DNA of 64,000 nt from the NCBI GenBank assembly GCA_021787665.1, contig JAJYLN010000006.1, positions 1-64,000 on the forward strand, given 5' to 3'. Of this stretch, positions 50,870 to 60,411 are shown in pieces. This stretch comes from a bacterium (GTDB lineage Bacteria > JAMCPX01). Both the position numbers and the translations under genes were made by a program. Numbering within the stretch: the stretch's first letter is position 1; each line of letters begins with the position of its first letter. The notes under the pieces are model-generated. The model had not been told where the DNA came from. It was given only the letters and a program-made list of their open reading frames with translations, and made no database searches.

Positions 50870-52224
50870 TAGGATGCTTTCACCTTGCGGAGGTGAATGG
50901 GGGCTATGTTCATGATCTCGCGGTATTTCGCCACCGTCCGTCTCGCTATGTTGACGCCGTCCGTCTTCAGTACCCGCACGATGTCCGTGTCCGAAAGAGG
51001 TGAACAAGCGTCCTCCTTCTCGATGAGGTCTTTGATCCTCTGCTTCACGATCTTCGTTGAGAGGAGATCCCCGCTGTCCGTCCTCAGCGAAGGACTGAAG
51101 AAGTATTTCAGCTCATAGATGCCCCACGGGGTCTGGACATACTTGCCGTTCGTCACCCTGCCCACGGTGGTCTCGTGAATACCGATATCGTCGGCAATAT
51201 CCTTCAGGACCATCGGCACGATGTACTGCTCTCCGTACTCGAAGAAGTCCCGCTGCCTGGCCACGATCGCTTCCACCACTTTTCTGATCGTGTTCTTCCT
51301 CTGCTCTACGGCCTTGATGAGCCACTTCGCACCCTGCATCTTCTCCCTGATGAACCTCTTTGCATCGTCGTCGTTGCTGCACTCGGTAAGCAGCTTCCTC
51401 GCGTAATAGTCCGAGGCGGCCAGGCGCGGAATGCCGTCCTCGATCAGGTCAACGATCAGACGATCATCGCGCTTCATCACCATGACGTCCGGAATAATGT
51501 AGTCGTCCTCCACGGAGCTATAGGTATAGCCGGGCTTGGGGTTCAGATGGGAAATGGTGTTCGCAGCCGTGATCACGAGGTCCACGGTAACGGACAGCGC
51601 CCTGGCTATCGTCGGGTAGTCCTTTCTCTGGAGGTCGGCAAGGTGGTCCGAGATAATGCTGCTTATCACCGGTTCGTCTATCCCAAAATAACGTATCTGG
51701 ATCAGGAGGCATTCCTTCAAGTCCCGTGCGCCCACGCCGGACGGGTCGAATTCCTGGACCTTCTTCAGGACGTTCTCCACGCCGTTCGTATCGGCACCGG
51801 TAAACGATGCGATGTCTTCCACGGAAGTCGTGAGGTAGCCCTCGTCATTAATGTTGCCGATTATCGCCTCGCCGATCTGGACCTCCAGGTCCGTGTTCGC
51901 GGAAAGGCTGAGCTGCCACAGCAGGTAATCGTGCAGCCCCATGTCCCGGTGCGTCATGTTTTCGATGGGGTCTTCCTCCCTCCTCGACAGAGACCTGTGC
52001 TCTCCGCCCGCCGGTGTGCCGGCGCCCACGGTCACGTTCACGTCTCCCTCTGCCGTCTCATGTTCAGCCTGCTCTTCCTCAAGAAACGGGTTTGCTTCGA
52101 GCTCGGTCTTGAGCTCCTGCTCGAGCTCGAGCCTCGTCAACTGGAGCAGCCGGAGGGCCTGGATCAACTGAGGCGTCAGCTCGAGCTGCTGCCTCAGGCT
52201 GACCTCATGCTTCAGCTCTATCAT
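50869..52224 (-). CDS. rpoN: RNA polymerase sigma-54 factor
   Basis: 451 residues. Region I at the N-terminus LRQQLELTPQLIQALRLLQL, an acidic Region II, the core-binding domain (QIRYFGIDEP to GYTYSSVEDD), then IHETTVGRVTNGKYVQTPWG for the -12 contact and the RpoN box ARRTVAKYRE near the end. The order lptB-rpoN is standard in proteobacteria. ATG at 52224 overlaps the lptB stop (ATGA). Its presence implies -24/-12 promoters and enhancer-binding activators elsewhere. Confidence 0.97.
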   Translation of the reverse strand: MIELKHEVSLRQQLELTPQLIQALRLLQLTRLELEQELKTELEANPFLEEEQAEHETAEGDVNVTVGAGTPAGGEHRSLSRREEDPIENMTHRDMGLHDYLLWQLSLSANTDLEVQIGEAIIGNINDEGYLTTSVEDIASFTGADTNGVENVLKKVQEFDPSGVGARDLKECLLIQIRYFGIDEPVISSIISDHLADLQRKDYPTIARALSVTVDLVITAANTISHLNPKPGYTYSSVEDDYIIPDVMVMKRDDRLIVDLIEDGIPRLAASDYYARKLLTECSNDDDAKRFIREKMQGAKWLIKAVEQRKNTIRKVVEAIVARQRDFFEYGEQYIVPMVLKDIADDIGIHETTVGRVTNGKYVQTPWGIYELKYFFSPSLRTDSGDLLSTKIVKQRIKDLIEKEDACSPLSDTDIVRVLKTDGVNIARRTVAKYREIMNIAPIHLRKVKAS

Positions 52225-52946
52225 AGCTTAAAGTCCTCTCCCAAATAAATACGTCGTGCATTCTCGCTCATCGCTATTTGTTTCGGCTCTCCCTCCTCTA
52301 TGATCTTGCCGTTATTTATAATATAGGCTTTATCGCAAACATTCAAGGTTTCCCTGACGTTGTGGTCCGATATGATGATCCCGAGCCCGTTCGCCCGCAG
52401 GGATAAAAGAATCTCCCTGAGCTCGTTTACCGCTATGGGGTCGATGCCGGCGAAGGGTTCGTCGAGCAGCATGAAAAAGGGGCTTGCGGCAAGCGCCCTC
52501 GAGATCTCGACCCTCCGCCGCTCTCCCCCTGACAGGGAATAGCCCATGCTCTTCCTCAGGGGCAGTATGTGCATGCTCCTCATGATGTCTTCCGTCTTCT
52601 CATGGGCGACATCGCTCCCCAAGTTCATCGACTCGAACACCATCTTGATGTTGTCTTCGACCGAAAGCTTCCTGAAGATCGACGGCTCCTGCGGGAGATA
52701 CGTTATACCCTTCCTTGCCCTTACGAACATCTGGTCCCCGGTGATGTCTCCGCCGTTCAGTACGATCGTACCCTTATCCGGCCTGTACACGCCGACAATC
52801 ATGTAGAACGTCGTCGATTTTCCGGCCCCGTTCGGTCCGAGAAGCCCGATGATCTCGCCGCTCTTCACCGAGAAACTCACATCGGAAACGACCGTCTTCC
52901 TGCCAAAAGATTTCTTCAGCCCAACCGCTTCAAGCCGGTAATCCAT
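52221..52946 (-). CDS. lptB: LPS export ABC transporter ATPase LptB
   Basis: 241 residues. Walker A GLLGPNGAGKSTTF, Q-loop region TYLPQEPSIFRKLSV, signature LSGGERRRVEISRAL, Walker B FFMLLDEPFAGIDP and switch His in SDHNVRET. Powers LPS transfer with LptF/G (not in the window) and LptC/A. Starts 3 bases after the lptA stop. Confidence 0.97.
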   Translation of the reverse strand: MDYRLEAVGLKKSFGRKTVVSDVSFSVKSGEIIGLLGPNGAGKSTTFYMIVGVYRPDKGTIVLNGGDITGDQMFVRARKGITYLPQEPSIFRKLSVEDNIKMVFESMNLGSDVAHEKTEDIMRSMHILPLRKSMGYSLSGGERRRVEISRALAASPFFMLLDEPFAGIDPIAVNELREILLSLRANGLGIIISDHNVRETLNVCDKAYIINNGKIIEEGEPKQIAMSENARRIYLGEDFKL

Positions 52947-52949
52947 ATG

Positions 52950-53450
52950 TCATTCCTTCCGCCGGGGGGGCTCCGTCGTGCCGGGGGTGTAAAGGGACTT
53001 GGCGCCCTCGACGAATATCCTGTCGGTCCCGAGATAGAACACTATCTTCGTGCCCTCGATGATGTTCTTTGCCTGCCATATCCGCGGGGATCCCGACAAT
53101 GTGAGGAGCTTGCCCACGTTGTCGAAGACCGCCTTGCCGCCCGTTGCGATCATGTCTTTCCGTGTGATCTTGACGTCCCCGGTCGCTACGATCTTCGTTA
53201 TGTCCTTTTCTTTCTCGCCATAGTAGGCCGTAAGCCGGTCGCAATACAGCACCACGTTCCCCTGCTTCGCCACAACATCCCCGCTGAAGATGACGATGTG
53301 CGACTTGAGGTTCGCCTCGAGACGGGACGAGGTTATATCGATCGGCTTCAGCCTGGTGCCCGGCTTCTGCACCTCGTGCAGGAGAGTATCAGCAGAGGAG
53401 GTACAGACGCTCGCCATAAAAAGGACTATCAGGAAGACCGTCCGTTTCAT
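52950..53450 (-). CDS. lptA: LPS transport protein LptA
   Basis: 166 residues with a signal peptide ending SSA. The OstA-like domain is visible in KPIDITSSRLEANLKSHIVI, FSGDVVAKQGNVVLYCDRLT and VATGDVKITRKDMIATGGKA. It forms the periplasmic bridge for LPS. A positively charged tail (EPPRRKE) follows the domain. Overlaps lptC's end by four bases. Confidence 0.92.
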   Translation of the reverse strand: MKRTVFLIVLFMASVCTSSADTLLHEVQKPGTRLKPIDITSSRLEANLKSHIVIFSGDVVAKQGNVVLYCDRLTAYYGEKEKDITKIVATGDVKITRKDMIATGGKAVFDNVGKLLTLSGSPRIWQAKNIIEGTKIVFYLGTDRIFVEGAKSLYTPGTTEPPRRKE

Positions 53451-54079
53451 TTCAGACTCATGTGGTAAATCTTTGCACGGATGTTCCCCTGCATCGTGAG
53501 CTTGTCTTCAGGGAGATCTATCCTTCCCCTATCGGCATAGAGCTGTAGGTCCTTGCCGGTGACGGTCACCGGCGCCCGTGCAATGAGGACCTTGTCAGCG
53601 ATCAGGTAGTCCATCAATTCGCACCGGACATCGTAGTCGTTGTTCAGGTCTGCGGCTATGTTGTCCTTCAGGGTTATCAGCTTCTTGCTGTCGTCGTAGA
53701 ACGCACTGTCTGACGATGCCGTAAAGGACACTCCTTCCCTGAGTTCTCCGTTCAACCTCGGGTCCACAACGATGCCGGTACGTTGATCATCGTAATATGC
53801 TGCGCTGGTCGCAATGCCGGAATATTCGGTCCTGTTTTTTTGGGTCTCCTGGAATGTGACGCCGTCGAGCCTAATCGCGGGAATGGGAGCGGCTTTCGGG
53901 CCGGACACACCGGGCGCGCCCTTGCCTGCGCTAAACGAAGTACCGACCAGTGCAACCAACAGGACAAGGCACACAACGATCCGCTCGGACACAGCCTGCC
54001 AGACTGACGCTCCGCATATTGAAAACGCATTCTTTCTCAGCGATCCCATAGAGAAACAGTGTATCACAATTCTCCGCAT
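53447..54079 (-). CDS. lptC: LPS export protein LptC
   Basis: About 210 residues. One N-terminal transmembrane helix (RIVVCLVLLVALVGTSFSAG), then a beta-jellyroll domain: IRLDGVTFQETQKNRTEYSG, ADLNNDYDVRCELMDYLIAD, DLQLYADRGRIDLPEDKLTM and ending GNIRAKIYHMSLK. Fits LptC, which passes LPS to LptA. Possible start at 54049 (MGSLRKNAF) instead of 54079. Confidence 0.85.
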   Translation of the reverse strand: MRRIVIHCFSMGSLRKNAFSICGASVWQAVSERIVVCLVLLVALVGTSFSAGKGAPGVSGPKAAPIPAIRLDGVTFQETQKNRTEYSGIATSAAYYDDQRTGIVVDPRLNGELREGVSFTASSDSAFYDDSKKLITLKDNIAADLNNDYDVRCELMDYLIADKVLIARAPVTVTGKDLQLYADRGRIDLPEDKLTMQGNIRAKIYHMSLK

Positions 54080-54099
54080 TGAACAAAGAAAGTGATGGA

Positions 54100-55011
54100 T
54101 CAGCCGTTATGGACTTCAGGCGGCCTCTTGGCCCACCTTGCGTGCATCCACACCCAGTCAGACGGATGCTGCCGTATGTGCTGCTCGATGCAATACGTCA
54201 TCGACTGGGTCAGCGAGACGACGTCGTCCTCGTACGAGGACGTCCGCTCGGGCACGATCGGGCCATACAGCTTTATGACGTGACGGTTGGGGCCGGTCCT
54301 CGTGATAAAGCCGGCCACGACACGGGCACCCGCCTTTAGGGCAAGGTCTGCAGCGCCCCTCGGGGTAAAGGCGTTATCGTCGAAGAACCTGACAAACACG
54401 CCCTGGACGTCCGTATCCTGATCTATCAGCATGCCGAGAATAGCGTTCGATCTGAGCGCCCTGAGTATCTTCTTCCCTGATCCAGGGCTGCCCCTCAGTA
54501 TCGGACGCACCCCGTAACTCTCTCGCAGGCCGTTCAGCAGACCGTCCATCCTCGGGTCATACAGTTCCTTTGCGACCACATACGTAAGGTGTCCCTTCCG
54601 CGCGAAGTAGACCGGCATCAGCTCCCAGTTGCCGATGTGCCCGGTGATCCATACGACGCCCTTTCCTTCCTTCTCTGCAGCTTCGTACACCTCGAGGCCC
54701 TCCACCGTAATGTAATCATCGATACACCCGGCTATCGTGTCCAGCTTTATGAGCTCCATGACGCTGATACCGAAGCCCTCGAAGCTTAGCTTCAACTGCC
54801 GTCGGGCCCAGGTCAGATCTTTTTCAGGGAATGCCTTCCTTAAATTATTGATGCCTTTCATCCTCTCGCGCGTAAGCACATGATAGGACAGCACGCCGAG
54901 CATACCGCCAAGCCATGTGTCGAAGCCCAGAGGAAGCAGCTTGAAAAGGCCTATGACCGCCCGCGTTCCGTAATAGATCAACGACCTGATGAACCGCTGC
55001 TTCAATTGCAT
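54100..55011 (-). CDS. lipid A biosynthesis acyltransferase (LpxL/HtrB family)
   Basis: 303 residues. N-terminal membrane anchor, then the acyltransferase motif WITGHIGNWELMPVYFARKG with the His-x4-Glu pair, followed by SNAILGMLIDQDTDVQGVFV and FFDDNAFTPRGAADLALKAG. It adds a secondary acyl chain to lipid A. The ATG at 55011 (MQLKQRFIRS) comes one base after the kdsC stop; the 32 residues further upstream overlap kdsC and are not real. Confidence 0.92.
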   Translation of the reverse strand: MQLKQRFIRSLIYYGTRAVIGLFKLLPLGFDTWLGGMLGVLSYHVLTRERMKGINNLRKAFPEKDLTWARRQLKLSFEGFGISVMELIKLDTIAGCIDDYITVEGLEVYEAAEKEGKGVVWITGHIGNWELMPVYFARKGHLTYVVAKELYDPRMDGLLNGLRESYGVRPILRGSPGSGKKILRALRSNAILGMLIDQDTDVQGVFVRFFDDNAFTPRGAADLALKAGARVVAGFITRTGPNRHVIKLYGPIVPERTSSYEDDVVSLTQSMTYCIEQHIRQHPSDWVWMHARWAKRPPEVHNG

Positions 55012-55012
55012 C

Positions 55013-55534
55013 TTAGAACAGGGAAACGCCCTTTGCCTGCATGATGAGCTCGGCGACCTCTCGCACCGCGCCACTGCCGCCGGGTCTTTTCGTAATATAA
55101 ACTGCACGCTGTCTTACCGCCTCTACCGCATCGCACACGGCGATGGGTACACCGACCTGACCGAGCACGCCGAGATCCGGCACGTCGTCTCCTATATAGG
55201 CTATCTCCCGATCCCGGAGCCCGTTGATCTTCTTTATCTCGCTGTAAGCAGTAAGCTTGTCATCGACCTCCTGGTACAGCGTGTCAATCCCGAGGTCCCG
55301 TGCCCTTCTCCCGACGATGTCCGACGACTTTGCTGTGATGATGCCGACCCTGATACCGGCCTCCCTCAGTCTCACCAGCCCGTACCCGTCCTTGACATCG
55401 AAGGCCTTGAGCTCAATGCCGTCCCCGTTATACAGAAGCTTCCCGTCCGTCAGGACCCCGTCGACGTCGAGCAGGAGCATCCTGACTGCCTTCAGCCTAT
55501 CTCTCAATGCAGCTTTGTTGTCCTTCCCGGCCAT
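55013..55534 (-). CDS. kdsC: 3-deoxy-D-manno-octulosonate 8-phosphate phosphatase
   Basis: About 173 residues. HAD phosphatase with the catalytic MLLLDVDGVLTDG, KDGYGLVRLREAGIRVGIIT, and YIGDDVPDLGVLGQVGVPIA for the metal site. Dephosphorylates KDO-8-P before KdsB. The small C-terminal lid and length are standard. MAGKDNK at 55534 is taken as start, overlapping the upstream glycosyltransferase end by 31 bases; the longer frame is spurious. Confidence 0.93.
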   Translation of the reverse strand: MAGKDNKAALRDRLKAVRMLLLDVDGVLTDGKLLYNGDGIELKAFDVKDGYGLVRLREAGIRVGIITAKSSDIVGRRARDLGIDTLYQEVDDKLTAYSEIKKINGLRDREIAYIGDDVPDLGVLGQVGVPIAVCDAVEAVRQRAVYITKRPGGSGAVREVAELIMQAKGVSLF

Positions 55535-56232
55535 ATTTTGTCTATAACCCCGTACCTGATGATTGTCCACACGGTAGACATACCGTCCCACCAGCTTATC
55601 TTCTTGCCTTCCCTTCGTGTCCTGCCCCGGTACGAGATCCGGACCTCCCGGACACGGCATTTCATCCGTGCAATCCTGGCAGTCACTTCAGGCTCGAACC
55701 CGAACCGGTCAGACTCGATTGGGATCCTGCCGAATACATCGGACCTGAATGCCTTGTAGCATGTCTCCATATCGGTAAGCGCGAGGCCGTTGAAGCGGTT
55801 CGACAGGAACGTGAGGAAGCGATTGGCCATGGTATGCACGGACGTCAGGGGGCAATGCGCAGGATCAGAAAACCGTGATCCGTACACCACGTCCGCGTCG
55901 CCCCTTACGATGGGCGCCACGAGCCCCGGATACTCCGCAGGGTCGTACTCGAGATCGCCGTCCTGGATAATCACGATGTCACCCTCGACGTGCGACTGCG
56001 CGGTCCGTATCGCAGCACCCTTGCCCCGGTTGCGGCCGTGATAGAGGAAAAGAAAGCCGTTCTCATAGCCCTCTTCCCGCTCGAGGGACTTCAACACCTC
56101 TGTGGTACCGTCTGTGGAGCAGTCATCGATAATGATGATCTGCTTCGACAGAGGCACCGCTGCCACCCGCTCGAGCAGCTCACGCACGGTATTCTTTTCG
56201 TTATATAGAGGGATAATCACGGAGAGCTTCAT
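55504..56232 (-). CDS. glycosyltransferase family 2 (dolichol-phosphate-mannose-synthase-like)
   Basis: 242 residues. SVIIPLYNEKNTVRELLERV, IIIIDDCSTDGTTEVL, GRNRGKGAAIRTAQSHVEGD and IVIIQDGDLEYDPAEYP with the DxD-type metal site, ending in DMETCYKAFRSDVF and ARMKCRVREVRISYRGR. No membrane helices, so it is a DPM1-like soluble enzyme making polyprenyl-phosphate sugar. Followed by kdsC in the same direction. Confidence 0.93.
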   Translation of the reverse strand: MKLSVIIPLYNEKNTVRELLERVAAVPLSKQIIIIDDCSTDGTTEVLKSLEREEGYENGFLFLYHGRNRGKGAAIRTAQSHVEGDIVIIQDGDLEYDPAEYPGLVAPIVRGDADVVYGSRFSDPAHCPLTSVHTMANRFLTFLSNRFNGLALTDMETCYKAFRSDVFGRIPIESDRFGFEPEVTARIARMKCRVREVRISYRGRTRREGKKISWWDGMSTVWTIIRYGVIDKIWPGRTTKLH

Positions 56233-56264
56233 GCCTTCATCCTCGAGCGGTCCTTACGTGACGA

Positions 56265-56981
56265 TCACGCGGCCTCGTACACTCCATAGATCGTCGTTCC
56301 CACGGGCAGACGGACCCCGCGGCCTATAAGACGGTTCTCCAGCATCAACAGCCGGTAGAACAGACCATTGAGGGATTTGCCCAATGCCGGGGAATGGATC
56401 GAAGTGTTGTCCTCATGCCGCTTTGCTATCCGTGCAACGGCGACCGGCAAGAAGAGCGAGCAGACCCAATAGCCTGTCTCCACACACCGGAAGTCGCGCA
56501 GAAGATCCTTCAGCATCCTCCTGTTGTATCGTCTCCGGTGCTGGAGCGCCCTGTCGTGGCCGCTGAAGAGGAATTGGAATGCAGGGACGGTAAAAAGGAA
56601 AGTGCCTCCAGGCTTCAGCACCCTGTGGATCTCGCCGACGACAAAACTATCTTTCTCCAGATGTTCCAGGACATCGAAGGTGACCACCATGTCGAACGAC
56701 GCATCCGGATAGGGGACACCGTCGCAGACGTCGCAGAGCCTTTTCTCGGCACACAGATCGTCCCGGACCAATGCAAGCGCCTTCGGCTCGATATCGACCA
56801 CATATACCTCGCCGCGTCGCTTCAATATCTCCAGCTCCTTGCTGACCCCACAGCCTATGCTCAGTATCTTGCCACGCCCCCGGCCCCTGACTTTCTGCAA
56901 AAGGACATCGATGAGCTCCGCCTTTGCCTTGAACCAGAAGAAATCCTCGGTCGCGCCTGTCTCCAGATCTCTGTAATCCAT
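56265..56981 (-). CDS. class I SAM-dependent methyltransferase
   Basis: 238 residues. SAM-binding GKILSIGCGVSKELEILKRR, acidic VVDIEPKALAL, then DMVVTFDVLEHLEKDSFVV and HRVLKPGGTFLFTVPAFQFL. The target is unknown; its place between two glycosyltransferases suggests a lipid- or sugar-linked substrate. It starts 3 bases after the upstream glycosyltransferase stop. Confidence 0.9.
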   Translation of the reverse strand: MDYRDLETGATEDFFWFKAKAELIDVLLQKVRGRGRGKILSIGCGVSKELEILKRRGEVYVVDIEPKALALVRDDLCAEKRLCDVCDGVPYPDASFDMVVTFDVLEHLEKDSFVVGEIHRVLKPGGTFLFTVPAFQFLFSGHDRALQHRRRYNRRMLKDLLRDFRCVETGYWVCSLFLPVAVARIAKRHEDNTSIHSPALGKSLNGLFYRLLMLENRLIGRGVRLPVGTTIYGVYEAA

Positions 56982-56984
56982 ACC

Positions 56985-57980
56985 TCAGAGATCCCGGACC
57001 GTGGGGCTTGTCCCCTGCTCCAGGGGGCCATCGAACCCGACCGCTTCACGGACTATGTAGATAGGCCTCCTTTTCACCTCGCTGTAGATTCTCCCTATAT
57101 ACTCGCCAAGGACCCCTATGGTAAAAAGCTGGACTCCTCCGAGAAACAGCACGACAGAGAGCAGCGAAGGATAGCCCGGGACCGGGTTCCCCCGCACCAA
57201 CGTATCCACGATAATGAAAATGGCATACATGAATGCAAGCAGCGCAATGAAAAGTCCGATATACGTGGCAAACTGAAGGGGAACAGAGCTAAAAGAGGTT
57301 ATCCCATCTATGGCAAAGTTCCAAAGCTTCCAGTAATTCCACGCGGTCTTGCCGGCATTCCGTGACTCTCTGTGGTAAAACACAGCGGTCTGTTTATAGC
57401 CGACCCACTGAAACAGGCCTTTCATGAAGCGATTCCTCTCCTGGAGCCTTTTCAGCGATTCTACCGCGGGCCGGCTGATGAGTCGGAAGTCCCCTGTATC
57501 TTTGGGGATCTCTATATTCGTGACCCTGTTTGCAAGCCGATAGAAGCTATGGGCGGTCCACCGCTTGAACCAGCTCTCCCCTTCCCTCGACCTTCGTGTT
57601 GCATACACGATGTCGTACCCTTCCCTCCACTTCGCGATGAGCGCCGGGATCGTCTCGGGAGGGTCCTGGAGGTCGGCGTCTATGGGTATGACGCACGCCC
57701 CTGATGAAAAATCGATGCCCGCGGTCAGGGCAGCCTCTTTCCCGAAGTTCCGTGCAAAGCTGATGACCTTCACGTTCGGGTCCCTCTTGCGCAGGGCCAG
57801 CAAGAGCTCCAGCGTGTCATCTGTAGAGCCGTCATTCACACAGATGAGCTCATAGCTTACACCGACACCATCGATGACCTTCTTTGCCCTCGAATAGAAA
57901 GCGGTAATATTCCCGGCCTCGTTGTGCATGGGCACGACGAGCGACAAAACTATCTTTTTCTCCCTGTCCGCTTCCAGCAA
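56985..57980 (-). CDS. membrane glycosyltransferase family 2 (ArnC/GtrB-like)
   Basis: 331 residues. The catalytic domain has LSLVVPMHNEAGNITAFYSR, ICVNDGSTDDTLELL, SFARNFGKEAALTAGIDFS and IPIDADLQDPPETIP with the metal-binding DADLQD. Two C-terminal membrane helices (about 230-255 and 270-295) and GVLGEYIGRIYSEVKRRPIY fit enzymes that charge undecaprenyl phosphate with a sugar (ArnC, GtrB). It starts with TTG behind GGAGGCGGAG. The first gene of the glycan run that continues through kdsC and the lpt genes. Confidence 0.93.
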   Translation of the reverse strand: MLEADREKKIVLSLVVPMHNEAGNITAFYSRAKKVIDGVGVSYELICVNDGSTDDTLELLLALRKRDPNVKVISFARNFGKEAALTAGIDFSSGACVIPIDADLQDPPETIPALIAKWREGYDIVYATRRSREGESWFKRWTAHSFYRLANRVTNIEIPKDTGDFRLISRPAVESLKRLQERNRFMKGLFQWVGYKQTAVFYHRESRNAGKTAWNYWKLWNFAIDGITSFSSVPLQFATYIGLFIALLAFMYAIFIIVDTLVRGNPVPGYPSLLSVVLFLGGVQLFTIGVLGEYIGRIYSEVKRRPIYIVREAVGFDGPLEQGTSPTVRDL

Positions 57981-58170
57981 ATCTACTCCGCCTCCTCAAG
58001 ATCGGTGCTATCGCATTAACCCATACTTCCCGGGAAGAGTCAATTCTTAGCTCAGGCGGCCTTACCCTTGCCATTTCTGCTGTTTGAATATACAAAATTC
58101 GAATAACCATGCGGGCCGGCACGGAGATCGACCCATGGTTTACGCTGTAGAGCTACAGTGTTTTTAGCTT

Positions 58171-58350
58171 TCATTCAATCTCTTCTATAAAGGTGTATAA
58201 GTCTTTAGCTCCGGATCGAAGATTTGCAAGAATCAACCCGTCGTCCATTGTCCAATATCCGTGAACAAGTGCATGGCGGAACTTAAAGAAAGGCTGAAGA
58301 TTGGCAAATACCCGGTCGGAAATGTTCCCTTCTTTGATCACTGTCTTTGT
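58171..58350 (-). pseudogene. HepT-like toxin (DUF86) remnant
   Basis: A 59-codon fragment after an in-frame TAG. It reads VIKEGNISDRVFANLQPFFK followed by FRHALVHGYWTMDDGLILAN and ends TFIEEIE. FRHALVH matches the R-x4-H catalytic motif of HepT-type ribonuclease toxins with the usual Tyr-Trp after it. The N-terminal half and any MNT-type antitoxin partner are missing, so it is a dead toxin-antitoxin remnant. It lies where the GC content falls sharply. Confidence 0.65.
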
Positions 58351-58569
58351 CTACAATAAGTCTCCCATTCAACACATGCTGCAAATATAGGCAAAAATAA
58401 CCCTTTCCTCTCTTTCTAAAACATTTTTTTATAGAGCCTACAATATCCATACCTCTTTCCCTTTGTCAATTGTGTAGCCCTGACCCCAGTCTTTTCCCTC
58501 TTTTAATTACACGTGGTTACTTCTACATAAGAGGTCTTTTTTACCCACTCACTTTGGAGAAGAGCCAAT
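58351..58569 (-). other. gene-free stretch with promoter-like and mobile-element-like text
   Basis: A perfect TTGACA at about 58474 on the minus strand, 18 bases before TATTGT, reads toward the toxin remnant. The upstream text GGGGTCAGGGCTACACAA resembles sequence often found beside REP-associated transposases. A 50-codon frame follows but no family was recognised. Confidence 0.35.
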
Positions 58570-60411
58570 TTATTGAGCTGTCCATATTAGTGTACCATTA
58601 ATAACCGTCCTTTTCAAGGAATGAAGTTTGTCAATTATGATAGGTTCTTTAGCATACGGCTCATGCCAAATTCGCATGAATTTTATATATATTTTAGATT
58701 TATTTATATTTGTATCGTCGACTTTTATATAATTTATTTTTCCTAACATAACATATCCCTCCTTATTTTGATTATAACAGTATTCAGGATATGATTCAAT
58801 ATCCAAAAGAAATATATTTTTATTAACCAAATCAATTTTATCTGATTGTTTCTCGGGCTTTATATCAACAAATTGAGAAATGTGCTGAACTATATTTACC
58901 ATCTTCTGAGAATGGAGATAAAACAAAAATTTATTATCCCAATCATATCCCTTTAGCCAGCCTCTCAGCCCATTAAACACAAATGCTGGATAGGGATCAT
59001 ATTTATAGTTATATTTTACTAATATCGTTGAATTTTCCGGAATATTTTTAAGAATGTTATTCTCTAATGCTTTTTCCAAAGTCTCTCTTCCATAGTAAAG
59101 ATCTGTATTGGCTTTATCAACTACGGCTCTATTACAGTTTAAATTTATTAATATTATTAAACTTATACCCGTCGTCAAAATAAGCTGTAGTATTATTTTG
59201 TTATTAGCCTTAATTATTTTGTTTATTAAAACTACTATCCCTGCAAGAATCATTAATGAACCATAATATTGAATATAAACTGGAAGATATCCCACCCCCC
59301 AGCCACCATACCAATTCAATTCTTGTTGATATTTAGCCGATAACGAAATTGGTAAAGCTGGAAGTACTACTAAACTGACCCCTAATAAAAGAATTTTATG
59401 CCAATTTATCATGTTGAAATCAATTTTTTTCATTAAACTCCAATAGATAACGTTGAATATAACTACGCTCATCATATCTGTGCTTTTAATATTTCTAAAT
59501 ACATATAAAATATTATGATTAAATAAATGAGCAGGATTATTTATATAGTAACTTAAAGGTATTGAAGAAAATGATTGCATAAATAAAGTCTTTACAATCA
59601 ACACCAGATTAAAATTAAAAGTTATACCACTATACTCTTTATTGACCGCAAAGCGAACCACTAAATTAATAATTATTGATATAAAAATAGAATATATAAA
59701 AGGTAAGTACCTTCTTAAGGATAATTTTAGATTTTTAAAATGGTCGAATATTAGGATAAAAATCAATAAAGCCAAAGGAACACTTATTTCATACGCATAT
59801 AACGAAACGTTGAATAAAATAAGACTTATCACTAAATATAATCTATCATTATGATCTAAATACTTCTGCAAAAATATTAACGAGCACATTAGATAACAGA
59901 AAAAAAACTGTAAATGACCTGCAAATGATAATATAGGATCGTGGTATAGTCTAAATTGAAAACATATCGGAGCGCATAACATTAAAATATACGCAAAATA
60001 TATTTCTTTAAAAACTATTTTAATGAAGTAACCAAATAAATAAATATTAATAATTATCAGAACAAGGATTAGTGCTTTGTATAAAAATAAATTATAAAAA
60101 TAATATGAAACAGCAACTAGCGTAAATATACTTACTGGAATAAACCTGCCTTGATCTTTAAACATATATATAACGAAATTAATCCAGTAGTGCACAAAAG
60201 ATATGTTCTCTAATAAGATTTGCCCTCTTATGGACGAATTCACCATATCATCAGAATAATAGCCACTATGAAGAAGTGGAAGCATAGACAATATAATATA
60301 TAAACTCATCAAACTATAAATTATGATTGTTGTTATAATATTTATTCGTGAGTAATTTTTTATATTATTAATTCTCATCATTCTATTTTTACATTTCTTT
60401 GAAAGAATCAA
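58570..60411 (-). CDS. AT-rich polytopic membrane protein (glycosyltransferase-C / polysaccharide assembly-like)
   Basis: 613 residues, about 11 transmembrane helices in the first 430, then a soluble C-terminal domain of 180 residues. GYYSDDMVNSSIRGQIL in the first periplasmic loop, with an Asp-Asp pair, is reminiscent of GT-C enzymes, and the layout suits an O-unit-modifying or polymerising protein. No close family is recognised. The gene is extremely AT-rich with many AAA, ATT and AAT codons, unlike the core, so it was probably acquired. Start is ATG 60411 (overlapping the upstream gene) or ATG 60381. Confidence 0.7.
   Translation of the reverse strand: MILSKKCKNRMMRINNIKNYSRINIITTIIIYSLMSLYIILSMLPLLHSGYYSDDMVNSSIRGQILLENISFVHYWINFVIYMFKDQGRFIPVSIFTLVAVSYYFYNLFLYKALILVLIIINIYLFGYFIKIVFKEIYFAYILMLCAPICFQFRLYHDPILSFAGHLQFFFCYLMCSLIFLQKYLDHNDRLYLVISLILFNVSLYAYEISVPLALLIFILIFDHFKNLKLSLRRYLPFIYSIFISIIINLVVRFAVNKEYSGITFNFNLVLIVKTLFMQSFSSIPLSYYINNPAHLFNHNILYVFRNIKSTDMMSVVIFNVIYWSLMKKIDFNMINWHKILLLGVSLVVLPALPISLSAKYQQELNWYGGWGVGYLPVYIQYYGSLMILAGIVVLINKIIKANNKIILQLILTTGISLIILINLNCNRAVVDKANTDLYYGRETLEKALENNILKNIPENSTILVKYNYKYDPYPAFVFNGLRGWLKGYDWDNKFLFYLHSQKMVNIVQHISQFVDIKPEKQSDKIDLVNKNIFLLDIESYPEYCYNQNKEGYVMLGKINYIKVDDTNINKSKIYIKFMRIWHEPYAKEPIIIDKLHSLKRTVINGTLIWTAQ

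Noticed and set aside
50870-51007. 46-residue N-terminal extension of FtsK
   Set aside because: Lies inside rpoN and has no hydrophobic or conserved text; the TAATG overlap gives the natural start.
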